The notes under the pieces are model-generated. The model worked only from the letters and a program-made list of their open reading frames with translations, ran no database searches and was not told the DNA's origin. A stretch of DNA of 39,087 nt from Massilia sp. (lineage in GTDB: Bacteria > Pseudomonadota > Gammaproteobacteria > Burkholderiales > Burkholderiaceae_D). The stretch's first letter is position 1. Each line of letters begins with the position of its first letter. The stretch lies in the NCBI GenBank assembly GCA_025359245.1, contig JANYGW010000061.1:1-39087 (forward strand), in the 5' to 3' direction. Of this stretch, positions 1-6,926 are shown in pieces. The position numbers and the translations under genes are program-made.

Positions 1-4
1 GGGG

Positions 5-30
5 CCCCGCGTTCGCGAGGACGACGTTGG
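5..30. repeat. REP-like palindrome, copy 1 (partial)
   Basis: Positions 5-26 are identical over 22 bases to 11787-11808. The core is a dyad with arms of the CGTCGTCC / GGACGACG type around a CGCG-TT-CGCG centre, and this copy continues with GTTGG, which is complementary to the CCAAC that opens the second copy. The left arm here is changed to GGGG and cut by the window edge. Its intergenic setting and palindromic form suggest a repetitive extragenic palindrome; any function is inferred. Confidence 0.6.
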
Positions 31-180
31 TTCCTGTGTCGACTCTTCTCGGTTTCTGCTGGCGCCAAAGGCACGCAATTCAGAAGCATTCAGGCTCTTT
101 CAGGAACGTTTCAGACCTGTGCGCCCCGGCCGCTGCTACAACAGAGGCTTGCCGCCATCGGCCAACTTCCAGGATCATCC

Positions 181-819
181 ATGAATCGTTTACACCGACT
201 TGCCCTCACCGCCTTGCTGCTTCTGTGTGCCGGCGCCGCCCGCAGCGCGCCGCTGACCTACACCATCACCAGCAAAATATCCCGGGTCAACCTCAGTCTC
301 GAGCACCAGGGCTTTATCCAGCTGACCGGCACGCTCAAGATCACGCCCGGCAGCTTCACCTTCGATAACCAGGATTGGTCCAAGTCGTCGGTCGCCGTGA
401 CCATGCCGACCAAGACACTGGACATGGGCGACGCGCTGTGGAACCAGCAGATCCGCGGCGACGAAAGCTGGAAGAACTTGTTCAACACTGCCTACATCAG
501 TTTCAAGAGTACGAAGGTGGTGCGCAACGATGCCACGCACGGCGTCCTGTACGGCGATTTGACGCTGGCCGGCGTGACCCGGCCGGTGGCGCTGCAACTG
601 CGCGTCAACAAGATCGGCCGCAACGAGGTCAGCGAATACCAGGCGATCGGGATCACCGCGACCAGCACCATCAAGCGCTCGCAATTCGGGCTCGATGCTT
701 ATGCGGACCTGGTCGGCGACGACCTGGCGGTGGCGATCCAGATGGAGGCGGCCATCGGCCCGGACGGCGATGCGCAGCAGGAGGCCATCATCAACGCCCA
801 GGGCGTGCTGCGTCAGTAA
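181..819 (+). CDS. YceI-family periplasmic protein
   Basis: A 212-residue protein with a signal peptide (Arg/His N-region, hydrophobic LALTALLLLCAG, cleavage near ARSAP at about residues 20-24). The mature part follows the YceI pattern: an opening strand with LTYTITSKISRVNLSLEHQG, a middle KTLDMGD..WN segment, and GVTRPVALQLRV near residues 125-135. YceI proteins are lipocalin-like beta-barrels that bind long isoprenoids or lipids in the periplasm; the ligand here is unknown. The first-strand signature is divergent, so the assignment is to the superfamily only. The last 29 bases overlap the 3' end of the convergent regulator gene. No companion cytochrome b561 gene is visible. Confidence 0.8.
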   Translation: MNRLHRLALTALLLLCAGAARSAPLTYTITSKISRVNLSLEHQGFIQLTGTLKITPGSFTFDNQDWSKSSVAVTMPTKTLDMGDALWNQQIRGDESWKNLFNTAYISFKSTKVVRNDATHGVLYGDLTLAGVTRPVALQLRVNKIGRNEVSEYQAIGITATSTIKRSQFGLDAYADLVGDDLAVAIQMEAAIGPDGDAQQEAIINAQGVLRQ

Positions 820-1660
820 GCGACTTGGCCAGCGCCTGGCTCGCTTCGCCGGCGATGTCTTCCTGGATCCGCAGCTTGTCGCTCCACGAGCGGTCGTAGG
901 TCCCGGACCAGACCACGAAACCATCGGCGGCGCGCGTGAGGCGGGCCGCGACGCGCAGCGTGCTGCCCGATTTGCGCACGCTGCCATCGAGGACGTAGGC
1001 CACATTGAGCGCCTTGGCAACCTGGGACACGCTGGCCTGCTTTGCCTGGAACGCGTTCGACGACGCCGGCGGCGCCACGGCCAGGCCAGGCACTTTGCTC
1101 AATTTGCCGATCAGTTCTTCGGCCATGCCCTCGGCAAACGGCTCTTCGTTCATCTCGTCGGTCAGGTCGAGAAAGGGCAGCACGGCGATGCTGCGCGCCG
1201 GCGCGCCGCTTGCCGCTTGCCGGACCAGCACGGCGACGGCGACCAGGCTGGCCACCAGCAGGATCAGCGCCACGCCGCGCAGCAGCAGGGCCGACGGCCG
1301 GCGCGCGCTCTTGGCCGGCGCCGGCGCCTGCGGCGTGATGCTGGCAATGAGCCGGTATCCGCGCCGCGGCACGGTAGCGATGTAGCGCGGCTGCCTGGTG
1401 TCGTCGCCCAGCTGGCGGCGCAAGCTGGTGATGGCCTGGTACACCGAATCGGGCGAGACCACCACGTCCGGCCACACCTGGCCGAGCAGCTGCTCCATGG
1501 ACAGCACTTCGCCGGCATGTTCGGCCAGGCACAGCAGCAGGCGCAGCGCGCGCTCGTCCAGGCGCACCAGCTCCGTGCCGCGCGCCATGGCGCCGCTGGC
1601 CGGGTCGACGATCCAGTCGCCGAGACTGAACGGGGTTGCAAGCGGGAGATCGAGGGGCAT
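791..1660 (-). CDS. Membrane-anchored winged-helix regulator with TolB-like periplasmic domain (CadC/ToxR type)
   Basis: A 289-residue protein in three parts. Residues about 10-110 form an OmpR/PhoB-type winged helix (EVLSMEQLLGQVWPD, SVYQAITSLRRQLGDD, YIATVPRRGYRL). A single membrane helix lies at about 128-148. Residues about 157-285 resemble the TolB-like segment found in such regulators (SIAVLPFLDL, FAEGMAEELIGKLSKV, AYVLDGSVRKSG). The family binds DNA from the inner membrane and senses a periplasmic signal; target genes cannot be read from the sequence. Many relatives carry TPR repeats after the TolB-like part, and here the protein stops before any. A TATAAT box lies about 32 bases upstream of the start. 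The 3' end overlaps the YceI gene by 29 bases. Confidence 0.82.
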   Translation of the reverse strand: MPLDLPLATPFSLGDWIVDPASGAMARGTELVRLDERALRLLLCLAEHAGEVLSMEQLLGQVWPDVVVSPDSVYQAITSLRRQLGDDTRQPRYIATVPRRGYRLIASITPQAPAPAKSARRPSALLLRGVALILLVASLVAVAVLVRQAASGAPARSIAVLPFLDLTDEMNEEPFAEGMAEELIGKLSKVPGLAVAPPASSNAFQAKQASVSQVAKALNVAYVLDGSVRKSGSTLRVAARLTRAADGFVVWSGTYDRSWSDKLRIQEDIAGEASQALAKSLTDAARPGR

Positions 1661-1692
1661 GGCGGGACAGGGAACGGAGAAAGGTGGCGAAA

Positions 1693-1698
1693 ATTATA
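1693..1698 (-). promoter_or_regulatory. Candidate -10 box for the CadC-like regulator
   Basis: The minus strand reads TATAAT here, 32 bases before the ATG at 1660. No convincing -35 hexamer is seen 16-18 bases upstream, so this rests on the -10 match alone. Confidence 0.4.
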
Positions 1699-1787
1699 AC
1701 ACCCCCGGCAGGCGCCGCGGCCTGGCTGAGCGCCTGGAAGTGTCAGCATTTTTAAACGCGCGTGCCCGGCTTGCCTGATGCTTGCAC

Positions 1788-1793
1788 TATAAT
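1788..1793 (+). promoter_or_regulatory. Candidate -10 box immediately before the SIS gene
   Basis: A perfect TATAAT ends only 8 bases before the ATG at 1802. Transcription from it would begin at about 1800, giving a leaderless or nearly leaderless mRNA. There is no Shine-Dalgarno sequence (the bases before ATG are CTGCAGCT), and an in-frame TAA at 1790-1792 excludes an upstream start. No good -35 is seen. Confidence 0.4.
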
Positions 1794-1801
1794 CTGCAGC
1801 T

Positions 1802-2398
1802 ATGAATACACAACGCATCCTCGCCCACTTCCACGAAAGCGCCGAACTGAAGATCCAGTCGGCTGCTGCCCTGTCCCAACCGATTGCCGCGGCGATCGAT
1901 CTGATGTTCGGTGCCTTGTCGAATGGCAATAAGATCATGGCGTGCGGTAACGGCGGATCGGCCGCCGACTGCCAGCATTTTGCCGCCGAACTGGTCGGCC
2001 GCTTCGAGCGCGAGCGTTTTCCGCTGCCAGCCATGGCGCTGACCACCGACACCTCGATCATGACCGCGGTGGGCAACGATTACAGCTACAAAGAGATTTT
2101 CTCGAAGCAGGTGCAGGCGTTCGGCCAGGCCGGCGACATCCTGCTGGCCATTTCCACCTCGGGCAATTCGGCCAACGTGCTGGCCGCGGTCGAAGCGGCG
2201 CTCGAGCGCGAAATGCGCATCGTGCTGCTGACCGGTAAAGATGGCGGCGAGATCGCCCGCATCCTGACCGACGCCGACGTCAATATCTGCGTTCCCCACA
2301 CGCGCACCGCGCGCATCCAGGAAGTCCACCTGGTCACCATACACTGCATTTGCGACGGCATCGACGTTGCATTGTTCGGAGGAGATGCCAATGAATAA
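1802..2398 (+). CDS. SIS-domain phosphoheptose isomerase / DiaA-like protein
   Basis: A 198-residue single SIS-domain protein. It has the sugar-phosphate loop [13 protein letters not shown] (about residues 41-53), [10 protein letters not shown] (about 119-128) and the C-terminal [16 protein letters not shown]. The family includes GmhA, which converts sedoheptulose 7-phosphate to D-glycero-D-manno-heptose 7-phosphate for LPS core synthesis, and DiaA, a DnaA-binding replication initiation factor. Position next to a BON lipoprotein matches the E. coli diaA-dolP (yraP) order. However, HFAAEL and [11 protein letters not shown] keep the Glu and His that I recall as catalytic in GmhA and that E. coli DiaA lacks. 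I therefore leave the symbol open. It overlaps the next gene by 8 bases. Confidence 0.85.
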   Translation: MNTQRILAHFHESAELKIQSAAALSQPIAAAIDLMFGALSNGNKIMACGNGGSAADCQHFAAELVGRFERERFPLPAMALTTDTSIMTAVGNDYSYKEIFSKQVQAFGQAGDILLAISTSGNSANVLAAVEAALEREMRIVLLTGKDGGEIARILTDADVNICVPHTRTARIQEVHLVTIHCICDGIDVALFGGDANE

Positions 2399-3029
2399 AT
2401 TCGTCCAACCCCTGCTGCGCCCGCTGGGCCAGACCCTGCTGTGCGCGGCCCTGCTCAGCACCCTGACCGGTTGCGTCGGCCTGATGGTCGGCGGCGCCGT
2501 CGCCGGCGCGGTCGCGGCCAACGACCGCCGCACGCTCGGCGCCCAGGCCGACGACAAGGCGATCGCCGTCAAGGCCGAGCTGCGCCTGCCGAAAATCACC
2601 GGCGAAGACGTGCACATCAACACCAACAGCTTCAACCGCCAGGTGCTGCTGACCGGCGAAGTCAAGGATGCCAACATGAAGGCGGCGGTCGAGCGCGAAG
2701 TGCGCAGCATCGACGGCGTCAACGCGGTCGCCAACGAACTCGAGATCGCCGGCCCGGCCAGCTATACCTCGCGTTCGAATGACGCGCTGATCACCGCCAA
2801 GGTCAAGGCCAGCCTGGTCGACATGAAAACCATCTCGGCCACCTCGTTCAAGGTCGTCACCGAGCGCGGCGTGGTCTACCTGATGGGCCGCGTGACCCAG
2901 CGCGAAGGCCAGGTCGGCGCCGATGTGGCGCGCGGCGTGTCGGGCGTGTCGAAAGTGGTCAAAGTATTCGACTACATCACCGAAGACGAGATGCGCGCGC
3001 TGTCGCCACGCTCGAAAGTCGAACTGTAA
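2391..3029 (+). CDS. BON-domain outer-membrane lipoprotein (DolP/YraP-like)
   Basis: The start at 2391 is preferred over an in-frame ATG at 2367 because GGAGGAG at 2378-2384 lies at ideal spacing and the resulting N-terminus is a clean lipoprotein signal (hydrophobic stretch ending LTGC, lipidated Cys at about residue 27). A glycine/alanine-rich segment follows, then two BON domains (about residues 55-120 and 130-205), each with the alternating hydrophobic-Gly pattern ([22 protein letters not shown]). DolP binds anionic phospholipid and supports outer-membrane integrity in E. coli. The gene overlaps the SIS gene by 8 bases and lies 5 bases before the thioredoxin gene, so the three are probably co-transcribed. 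Confidence 0.85.
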   Translation: MNKFVQPLLRPLGQTLLCAALLSTLTGCVGLMVGGAVAGAVAANDRRTLGAQADDKAIAVKAELRLPKITGEDVHINTNSFNRQVLLTGEVKDANMKAAVEREVRSIDGVNAVANELEIAGPASYTSRSNDALITAKVKASLVDMKTISATSFKVVTERGVVYLMGRVTQREGQVGADVARGVSGVSKVVKVFDYITEDEMRALSPRSKVEL

Positions 3030-3034
3030 CGATC

Positions 3035-3559
3035 ATGGCGCAAGAAAATACACCGCGCGCAAACTGGATCAAGCCGGCCCTGGTCGGCGTGGTCGTCGCC
3101 GTCCTCGCGCTGGGCGGCTATGCAGCGCTGCAGAGCGGCAAGGCGCCGGACGTGACCTTCATCAGCCTGGGCGGCCAGAAGATCAGCACGCAGAGCTTGC
3201 GCGGCAAGGTGGTGATGGTCAATTTCTGGGCGACCGATTGCGCCACCTGCAACAAAGAACTGCCGCAGATGATCGAGACCTACAACAAGTTCAAGGGCCA
3301 GGGCCTGGAATACGTCGCGGTCGCGATGAAGTACGATCCGCCCAACTACGTGGTCAACTATACGGCATCGAACAAGCTGCCCTTCATCGTCGCGCTCGAC
3401 AGCGGCGGCGACATCGCCAAGGCCTTCAACAACGTCGCGGCGACGCCGACCACCTTCCTGATCGACAAGGATGGCACCGTGCTCAAGCGCTACGTGGGCG
3501 AACCGGATTTTCCGGCGTTGCATCTGCTGCTGCAGCAAATGCTCGCGGCCAAGGCTTAA
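3035..3559 (+). CDS. TlpA-like membrane-anchored thioredoxin
   Basis: A 174-residue protein with one N-terminal membrane helix (about residues 14-32) and a periplasmic thioredoxin fold of the TlpA/ResA class. The redox motif is Cys69-Ala-Thr-Cys72 in FWATDCATC, and the cis-Pro loop is ATPTTFLID near residues 139-147. Family members reduce periplasmic disulfides, often in cytochrome c or cupredoxin maturation; no client gene is nearby, so the substrate is unknown. It is third in the SIS-BON-TlpA operon. Its stop codon overlaps the convergent DUF3034 gene by 4 bases and I see no terminator hairpin between them. Confidence 0.88.
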   Translation: MAQENTPRANWIKPALVGVVVAVLALGGYAALQSGKAPDVTFISLGGQKISTQSLRGKVVMVNFWATDCATCNKELPQMIETYNKFKGQGLEYVAVAMKYDPPNYVVNYTASNKLPFIVALDSGGDIAKAFNNVAATPTTFLIDKDGTVLKRYVGEPDFPALHLLLQQMLAAKA

Positions 3560-4443
3560 AACCCCGTCTGCACCGACAGGTAGGCCCCGCGCTGGCGCGT
3601 GGGGTTGAACACGGTGATATCGCCCAGCACCGCATAGGCTGCCGTGACCGACACCTGCTTGCTCGGAAACCAGGCCACAAACACATCGTAGTAGGCCTTT
3701 TCCCGGTCCACGCCCAGGTTGTGCGGCTTGCGCCGGTATTCCAGCCCCGCCACCAGCGTGCGGTTGACCAGATACGCGGCCGACACTTCCGGCATCAGCC
3801 GGTAACGGTTGCCCTGGTCGCCGCCAAAGCCCAGCAAACCCATCTGGTTGGCCCTGGTCGCGCGCACGGTAGCGTTGAGCAGCAGGCTGGTGTCGAGCAT
3901 GAGCTTGGTGGCGGCCAGGTACACATCGGTGCCGCTGTCATTCCTGGCGCCCAGGTCCGTGGCCTGGTTCACGCCCAGCGCGCCCAGGCCCTGGATGCCG
4001 CGATTGCGCTTGAACATCACGCCGGCCGCGATCTGGGGCAGCGCACTATCCTGGCCATAGACGGCGTCGCCGGCCAGCTTGACCTTGATCCCGAGAATAT
4101 CCTGGCGAATGTGCAGCTGGTCGAGCGGTGCCAGGCTGCCCCGGAAATGCTGCTGCGCCAGCGACAGTTCGACCCGGTCGGCCATGCCCACCGCGATGCC
4201 CGCGCTGTCGAGCGAATAATCCTGGGTGCGCACGCCAGTGACATGGGCATTTGCGCCCCAGCTGTCGCGCGTGCCATAGCCGCTGATCAGCGCCCATGGC
4301 ACCAGGCCGCCGCCGCCGCCGCCCTCGACCTGGATGACGCCGCCGGTGGCAGTCAGTTTGCCCATGTCCGCACTGGACTGGGCCGTCGCGGGTGCGCCCG
4401 CCAGCACGACGGCGAGCAAGGTCCGGCTAATCCTGTCGAGCAT
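3556..4443 (-). CDS. DUF3034 family protein (secreted, probable outer-membrane beta-barrel)
   Basis: A 295-residue protein with a signal peptide ending near APATAQ. The start at 4443 is chosen over an ATG at 4461 because AGGAG stands five bases before it. The mature part opens with a Gly-rich segment (GGVIQVEGGGGGGLVPWALISGYG) and then alternates amphipathic strands ending in an aromatic C-terminus (LSVQTGF), as in outer-membrane barrels. DUF3034 proteins have no established function that I know. The gene stands alone, convergent with the thioredoxin gene and divergent from the ECF sigma operon. Confidence 0.78.
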   Translation of the reverse strand: MLDRISRTLLAVVLAGAPATAQSSADMGKLTATGGVIQVEGGGGGGLVPWALISGYGTRDSWGANAHVTGVRTQDYSLDSAGIAVGMADRVELSLAQQHFRGSLAPLDQLHIRQDILGIKVKLAGDAVYGQDSALPQIAAGVMFKRNRGIQGLGALGVNQATDLGARNDSGTDVYLAATKLMLDTSLLLNATVRATRANQMGLLGFGGDQGNRYRLMPEVSAAYLVNRTLVAGLEYRRKPHNLGVDREKAYYDVFVAWFPSKQVSVTAAYAVLGDITVFNPTRQRGAYLSVQTGF

Positions 4444-4611
4444 CGGTTCTCCTGAATTCATGGTGTCTACGTAAGCCGAGGCAAACTGGATTCAACTATT
4501 TTGCTGTATTTTGCAAATAAATCTGTTGTATTTGGCGCTATGTTTGCGATAACCTCGCCCAGCGCGCCGTGTTCTGTTCGCGGCATCCCGAATTCCTTTC
4601 CAAGGCTTGCT

Positions 4612-5202
4612 GTGTCCATCGCCATCCCTTCGCTCGACCCGCAACAACTGAAAAGCTGGCTCCTGGCAGCCGGAAAGCGCGACGCCGCCGCCTTCCGATC
4701 TTTATATGATGCAACTTCCCCGAAACTGTTCGGCTTCGCTTTGCGTATATTGCATAAGCGCGAGCTCGCCGAGGAAGTGTTGCAGGAGAGTTTCGTCGCG
4801 GTCTGGAACAATGCCGCCAATTATCAGGCCCATCTGGCTGCACCGATGACCTGGATGGCGACCATCGTCCGGAACAAGGCTTTCGACCATCTCCGGCGCA
4901 GCGACGTCGCGGTTGAAATCGACGCAGAACAGTTTGATAGCGAGGTCATCAATGCTTTGCAGGATCCGCAGGCGACGCCGATTGAAGCGCTGCAAATGAG
5001 TGCCGACGCCAAGGCATTGGCCTGGTGCATGGCGGCGCTCGAGGGGACGCACCGCCAGGTCGTGGCGTTGGCGTTTTACCACGACCTGTCGCATAGCGAA
5101 GTGGCCGAACACATGAAGCTGCCCATCGGCACCGTGAAAACCTGGATCCGGCGCAGCCTGGACAGGTTGCGCACCTGCCTGGCGAAACGGGAGCAAGCAT
5201 GA
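4612..5202 (+). CDS. ECF-type RNA polymerase sigma factor (SigK-like)
   Basis: I place the start at GTG 4612 (196 residues): AAGG stands upstream and the conserved region begins soon after. ATG 4540 or TTG 4501 would add residues unlike the family. Sigma region 2 spans roughly residues 22-90 (LYDATSPKLFGFALRIL, AEEVLQESFVAVW, MTWMATIVRNKAFDHLRR) and region 4 roughly 138-190 (HRQVVALAFYHDLSHSEVAEHM, GTVKTWIRRSLDRLR). It directs core polymerase to an alternative promoter set, held inactive by the anti-sigma factor encoded next. The two genes share an ATGA overlap, so translation is probably coupled. The inducing stress is unknown. Confidence 0.88.
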   Translation: MSIAIPSLDPQQLKSWLLAAGKRDAAAFRSLYDATSPKLFGFALRILHKRELAEEVLQESFVAVWNNAANYQAHLAAPMTWMATIVRNKAFDHLRRSDVAVEIDAEQFDSEVINALQDPQATPIEALQMSADAKALAWCMAALEGTHRQVVALAFYHDLSHSEVAEHMKLPIGTVKTWIRRSLDRLRTCLAKREQA

Positions 5203-5903
5203 ATATCCGACACAACAGCGCCTTGCGGGACAAGCTGGCGTCCGAATACGTGCTGGGCACGCTCAGGGGCGGCGCGCGGCGCCGCTTCGAAGGCTGGCTG
5301 CACCAGGACGCCGACCTGCGCAATATCACGGCCCAATGGCAGCAGCGGCTGGCGCCCATGGCCGAATTCGCCGGCGAGGCCAGGCCGCCCAAGGCGGTCT
5401 GGATCGCCATCGAGCAACGCCTGAAACTGAGAAAGGCGTCGGCCGGATGGAAATTCTGGCGCAACGAGAGCCAGACCCTGGCCTTCTGGCGCGGGCTGGG
5501 GCTGGTGTCGACCGCGATGGCGACCATGATGCTGGTGGCCCTGCTGAGCCTGCGGCCCGATACGCCGGTCATTTCCTACGTGGCCACGCTGACCGACGCG
5601 AAAGCGCAGACCGCGCTGCTGCTGATGGCCGACAGCCGCCACCATGGGCTCGACGTGCGCGTCATTACCAGCGCGCAAATTGCAGCCGACAAGAGCTTGC
5701 AACTGTGGGCGGTGCCGACCGAGGGCAAGCCGCGTTCGCTGGGCGTGCTGGCCGACAATCGCGGCCATTTCCTGCTGGCCGACAATGCCGTCAGCGACGA
5801 CGTGGCGGTGCTGGCGGTGACGCTGGAGCCGAAGGGCGGCTCGCCGGATCCGAACGGGCCGACCGGGCCGATCCTGTACAAGGGCAACTGGGTGCGCTTG
5901 TAA
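5199..5903 (+). CDS. Anti-sigma factor, RskA-like
   Basis: A 234-residue protein. The N-terminal cytoplasmic part (about 1-95) contains a LASEYVLGTL-type helix found in anti-sigma-K factors, one membrane helix lies at about 97-118, and the periplasmic C-terminal domain (about 125-234) carries LQLWAVPTEGKPRSLGVL and VLAVTLEPKGGSP, typical of the RskA C-terminal domain. No HxxxCxxC zinc motif is present. In the family the N-terminal part sequesters the sigma factor and regulated proteolysis of the membrane anchor frees it. It overlaps the sigma gene by 4 bases. About 60 bases separate it from the convergent hemoglobin gene. Confidence 0.87.
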   Translation: MNIRHNSALRDKLASEYVLGTLRGGARRRFEGWLHQDADLRNITAQWQQRLAPMAEFAGEARPPKAVWIAIEQRLKLRKASAGWKFWRNESQTLAFWRGLGLVSTAMATMMLVALLSLRPDTPVISYVATLTDAKAQTALLLMADSRHHGLDVRVITSAQIAADKSLQLWAVPTEGKPRSLGVLADNRGHFLLADNAVSDDVAVLAVTLEPKGGSPDPNGPTGPILYKGNWVRL

Positions 5904-5965
5904 ACGTAGCGCTGGTCATCGTCAATTGGGGGTTTCTGAACGTTAGCAAGGACGGAAGTTAGTAC

Positions 5966-6388
5966 TTACTTAGTCACTATGTCCCGCTGCATGGGCGCCA
6001 ACCTGGCGATCAGCTTGTTCTGAAAGCGCGACGGCACCCCCCTGCGCTCCATCGCGATCTGCAAATCCTCGGCCAGCGCATTGAACTGCGCGTTGGTGAT
6101 ATTGAGGCCATCATGGATCAGCACCATGTCCTTGCCGTGGTAAGTGCACGGTCCGCCGCTGAGCACGCAGACCTGCTCCTCCAGCCGCAGCGCCACCTTG
6201 TTCATGTCGATGTCGGTGAACGATTCCTTGATGCGCGGGTCTGCCAGCACCAGCGGAACCAGCGTTGCCACGATGTCATGGATGCCGGCCTTGCCGCCCA
6301 AACCCTGGAAATTCGCATCCCCGGTTGTGGGCTGTACGGCGCAGCCCGCCAGGACGGCGCATGCCATGCCGGTAAGCCAGGTCTTCAT
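5966..6388 (-). CDS. Group I truncated hemoglobin with lipoprotein signal
   Basis: A 140-residue protein. A lipoprotein signal with lipobox LAGC puts the modified Cys at residue 16. The globin part begins with GLGGKAGIHDIV and has SFTDIDM near 56-62, then KDMVLIHDGLNI with proximal His92, followed by FNALAEDLQIAM. These are the group I truncated hemoglobin landmarks; Cys74 and Cys81 could form a disulfide. Membrane-tethered versions are less common than cytosolic ones; roles in oxygen or NO handling are inferred. It overlaps the upstream thioesterase gene by ATGA, so both are probably translated from one message. Confidence 0.82.
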   Translation of the reverse strand: MKTWLTGMACAVLAGCAVQPTTGDANFQGLGGKAGIHDIVATLVPLVLADPRIKESFTDIDMNKVALRLEEQVCVLSGGPCTYHGKDMVLIHDGLNITNAQFNALAEDLQIAMERRGVPSRFQNKLIARLAPMQRDIVTK

Positions 6389-6810
6389 TTTGGATACAAA
6401 ATCATCTGGGTGCAGCGAAACATGGCGATGGTCTTGCCATTGGCTTCATTGGTCACGAGCACATCCCACACCTGCGTGGTCCTGCCCAGGTGCGCGGCCT
6501 TGGCCACGCAGGCGATGGCGCCGTCGCGCGCCGTGCCGAGGTGGTTCGACTTCAGTTCGACGGTGGTAAAGCTGTTCGCGCCTTCTGGCAGGTTGGCCAC
6601 GCAGGCATAGCCGGCGGCGGTGTCGGCCAGCGTGATCACCGTGCCCGCGTGCAGATAGCCGTTGGGGGCGAGGTGGTGCGGCTTGATGTCCAGGCGCGCT
6701 GCCACTTCGCCGCCCTCGACGCGGGTGATCTCGATGCCGAGGTAGGCGGGCAGGCTGCCCGTGCCGAACTTGTTCATCGATTCGGGAGTGTATTTGCTTA
6801 CTGTGCTCAT
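6385..6810 (-). CDS. PaaI-like hotdog-fold thioesterase
   Basis: A 141-residue single hotdog domain. The characteristic central helix and loop are visible in HHLAPNGYLHAGTVITLADTAAGYAC (Asn-Gly...His-Ala-Gly, then Asp in LAD), followed by FTTVELKSNHLG. Family members hydrolyse acyl-CoA thioesters, PaaI acting on phenylacetyl-CoA derivatives; the acyl substrate cannot be read from the sequence. First gene of a two-gene unit with the truncated hemoglobin. Confidence 0.82.
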   Translation of the reverse strand: MSTVSKYTPESMNKFGTGSLPAYLGIEITRVEGGEVAARLDIKPHHLAPNGYLHAGTVITLADTAAGYACVANLPEGANSFTTVELKSNHLGTARDGAIACVAKAAHLGRTTQVWDVLVTNEANGKTIAMFRCTQMILYPK

Positions 6811-6926
6811 GAGCGTTCCGTTCCGGTTGGCCGCACCGCGCGCCGCTCGCGCATGCCGTAGCGAAGATTGTACGGTTTATTGCGCGAGCAAGTGCGGGAC
6901 CGGTTCAGGCGCCAGTCAACCCGCGC

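Noticed and set aside
2923..4455. A 510-codon plus-strand frame across the BON, thioredoxin and DUF3034 genes
   Set aside because: It crosses three well supported genes in other frames and shows only Arg/Gln/Ala-rich shadow sequence.
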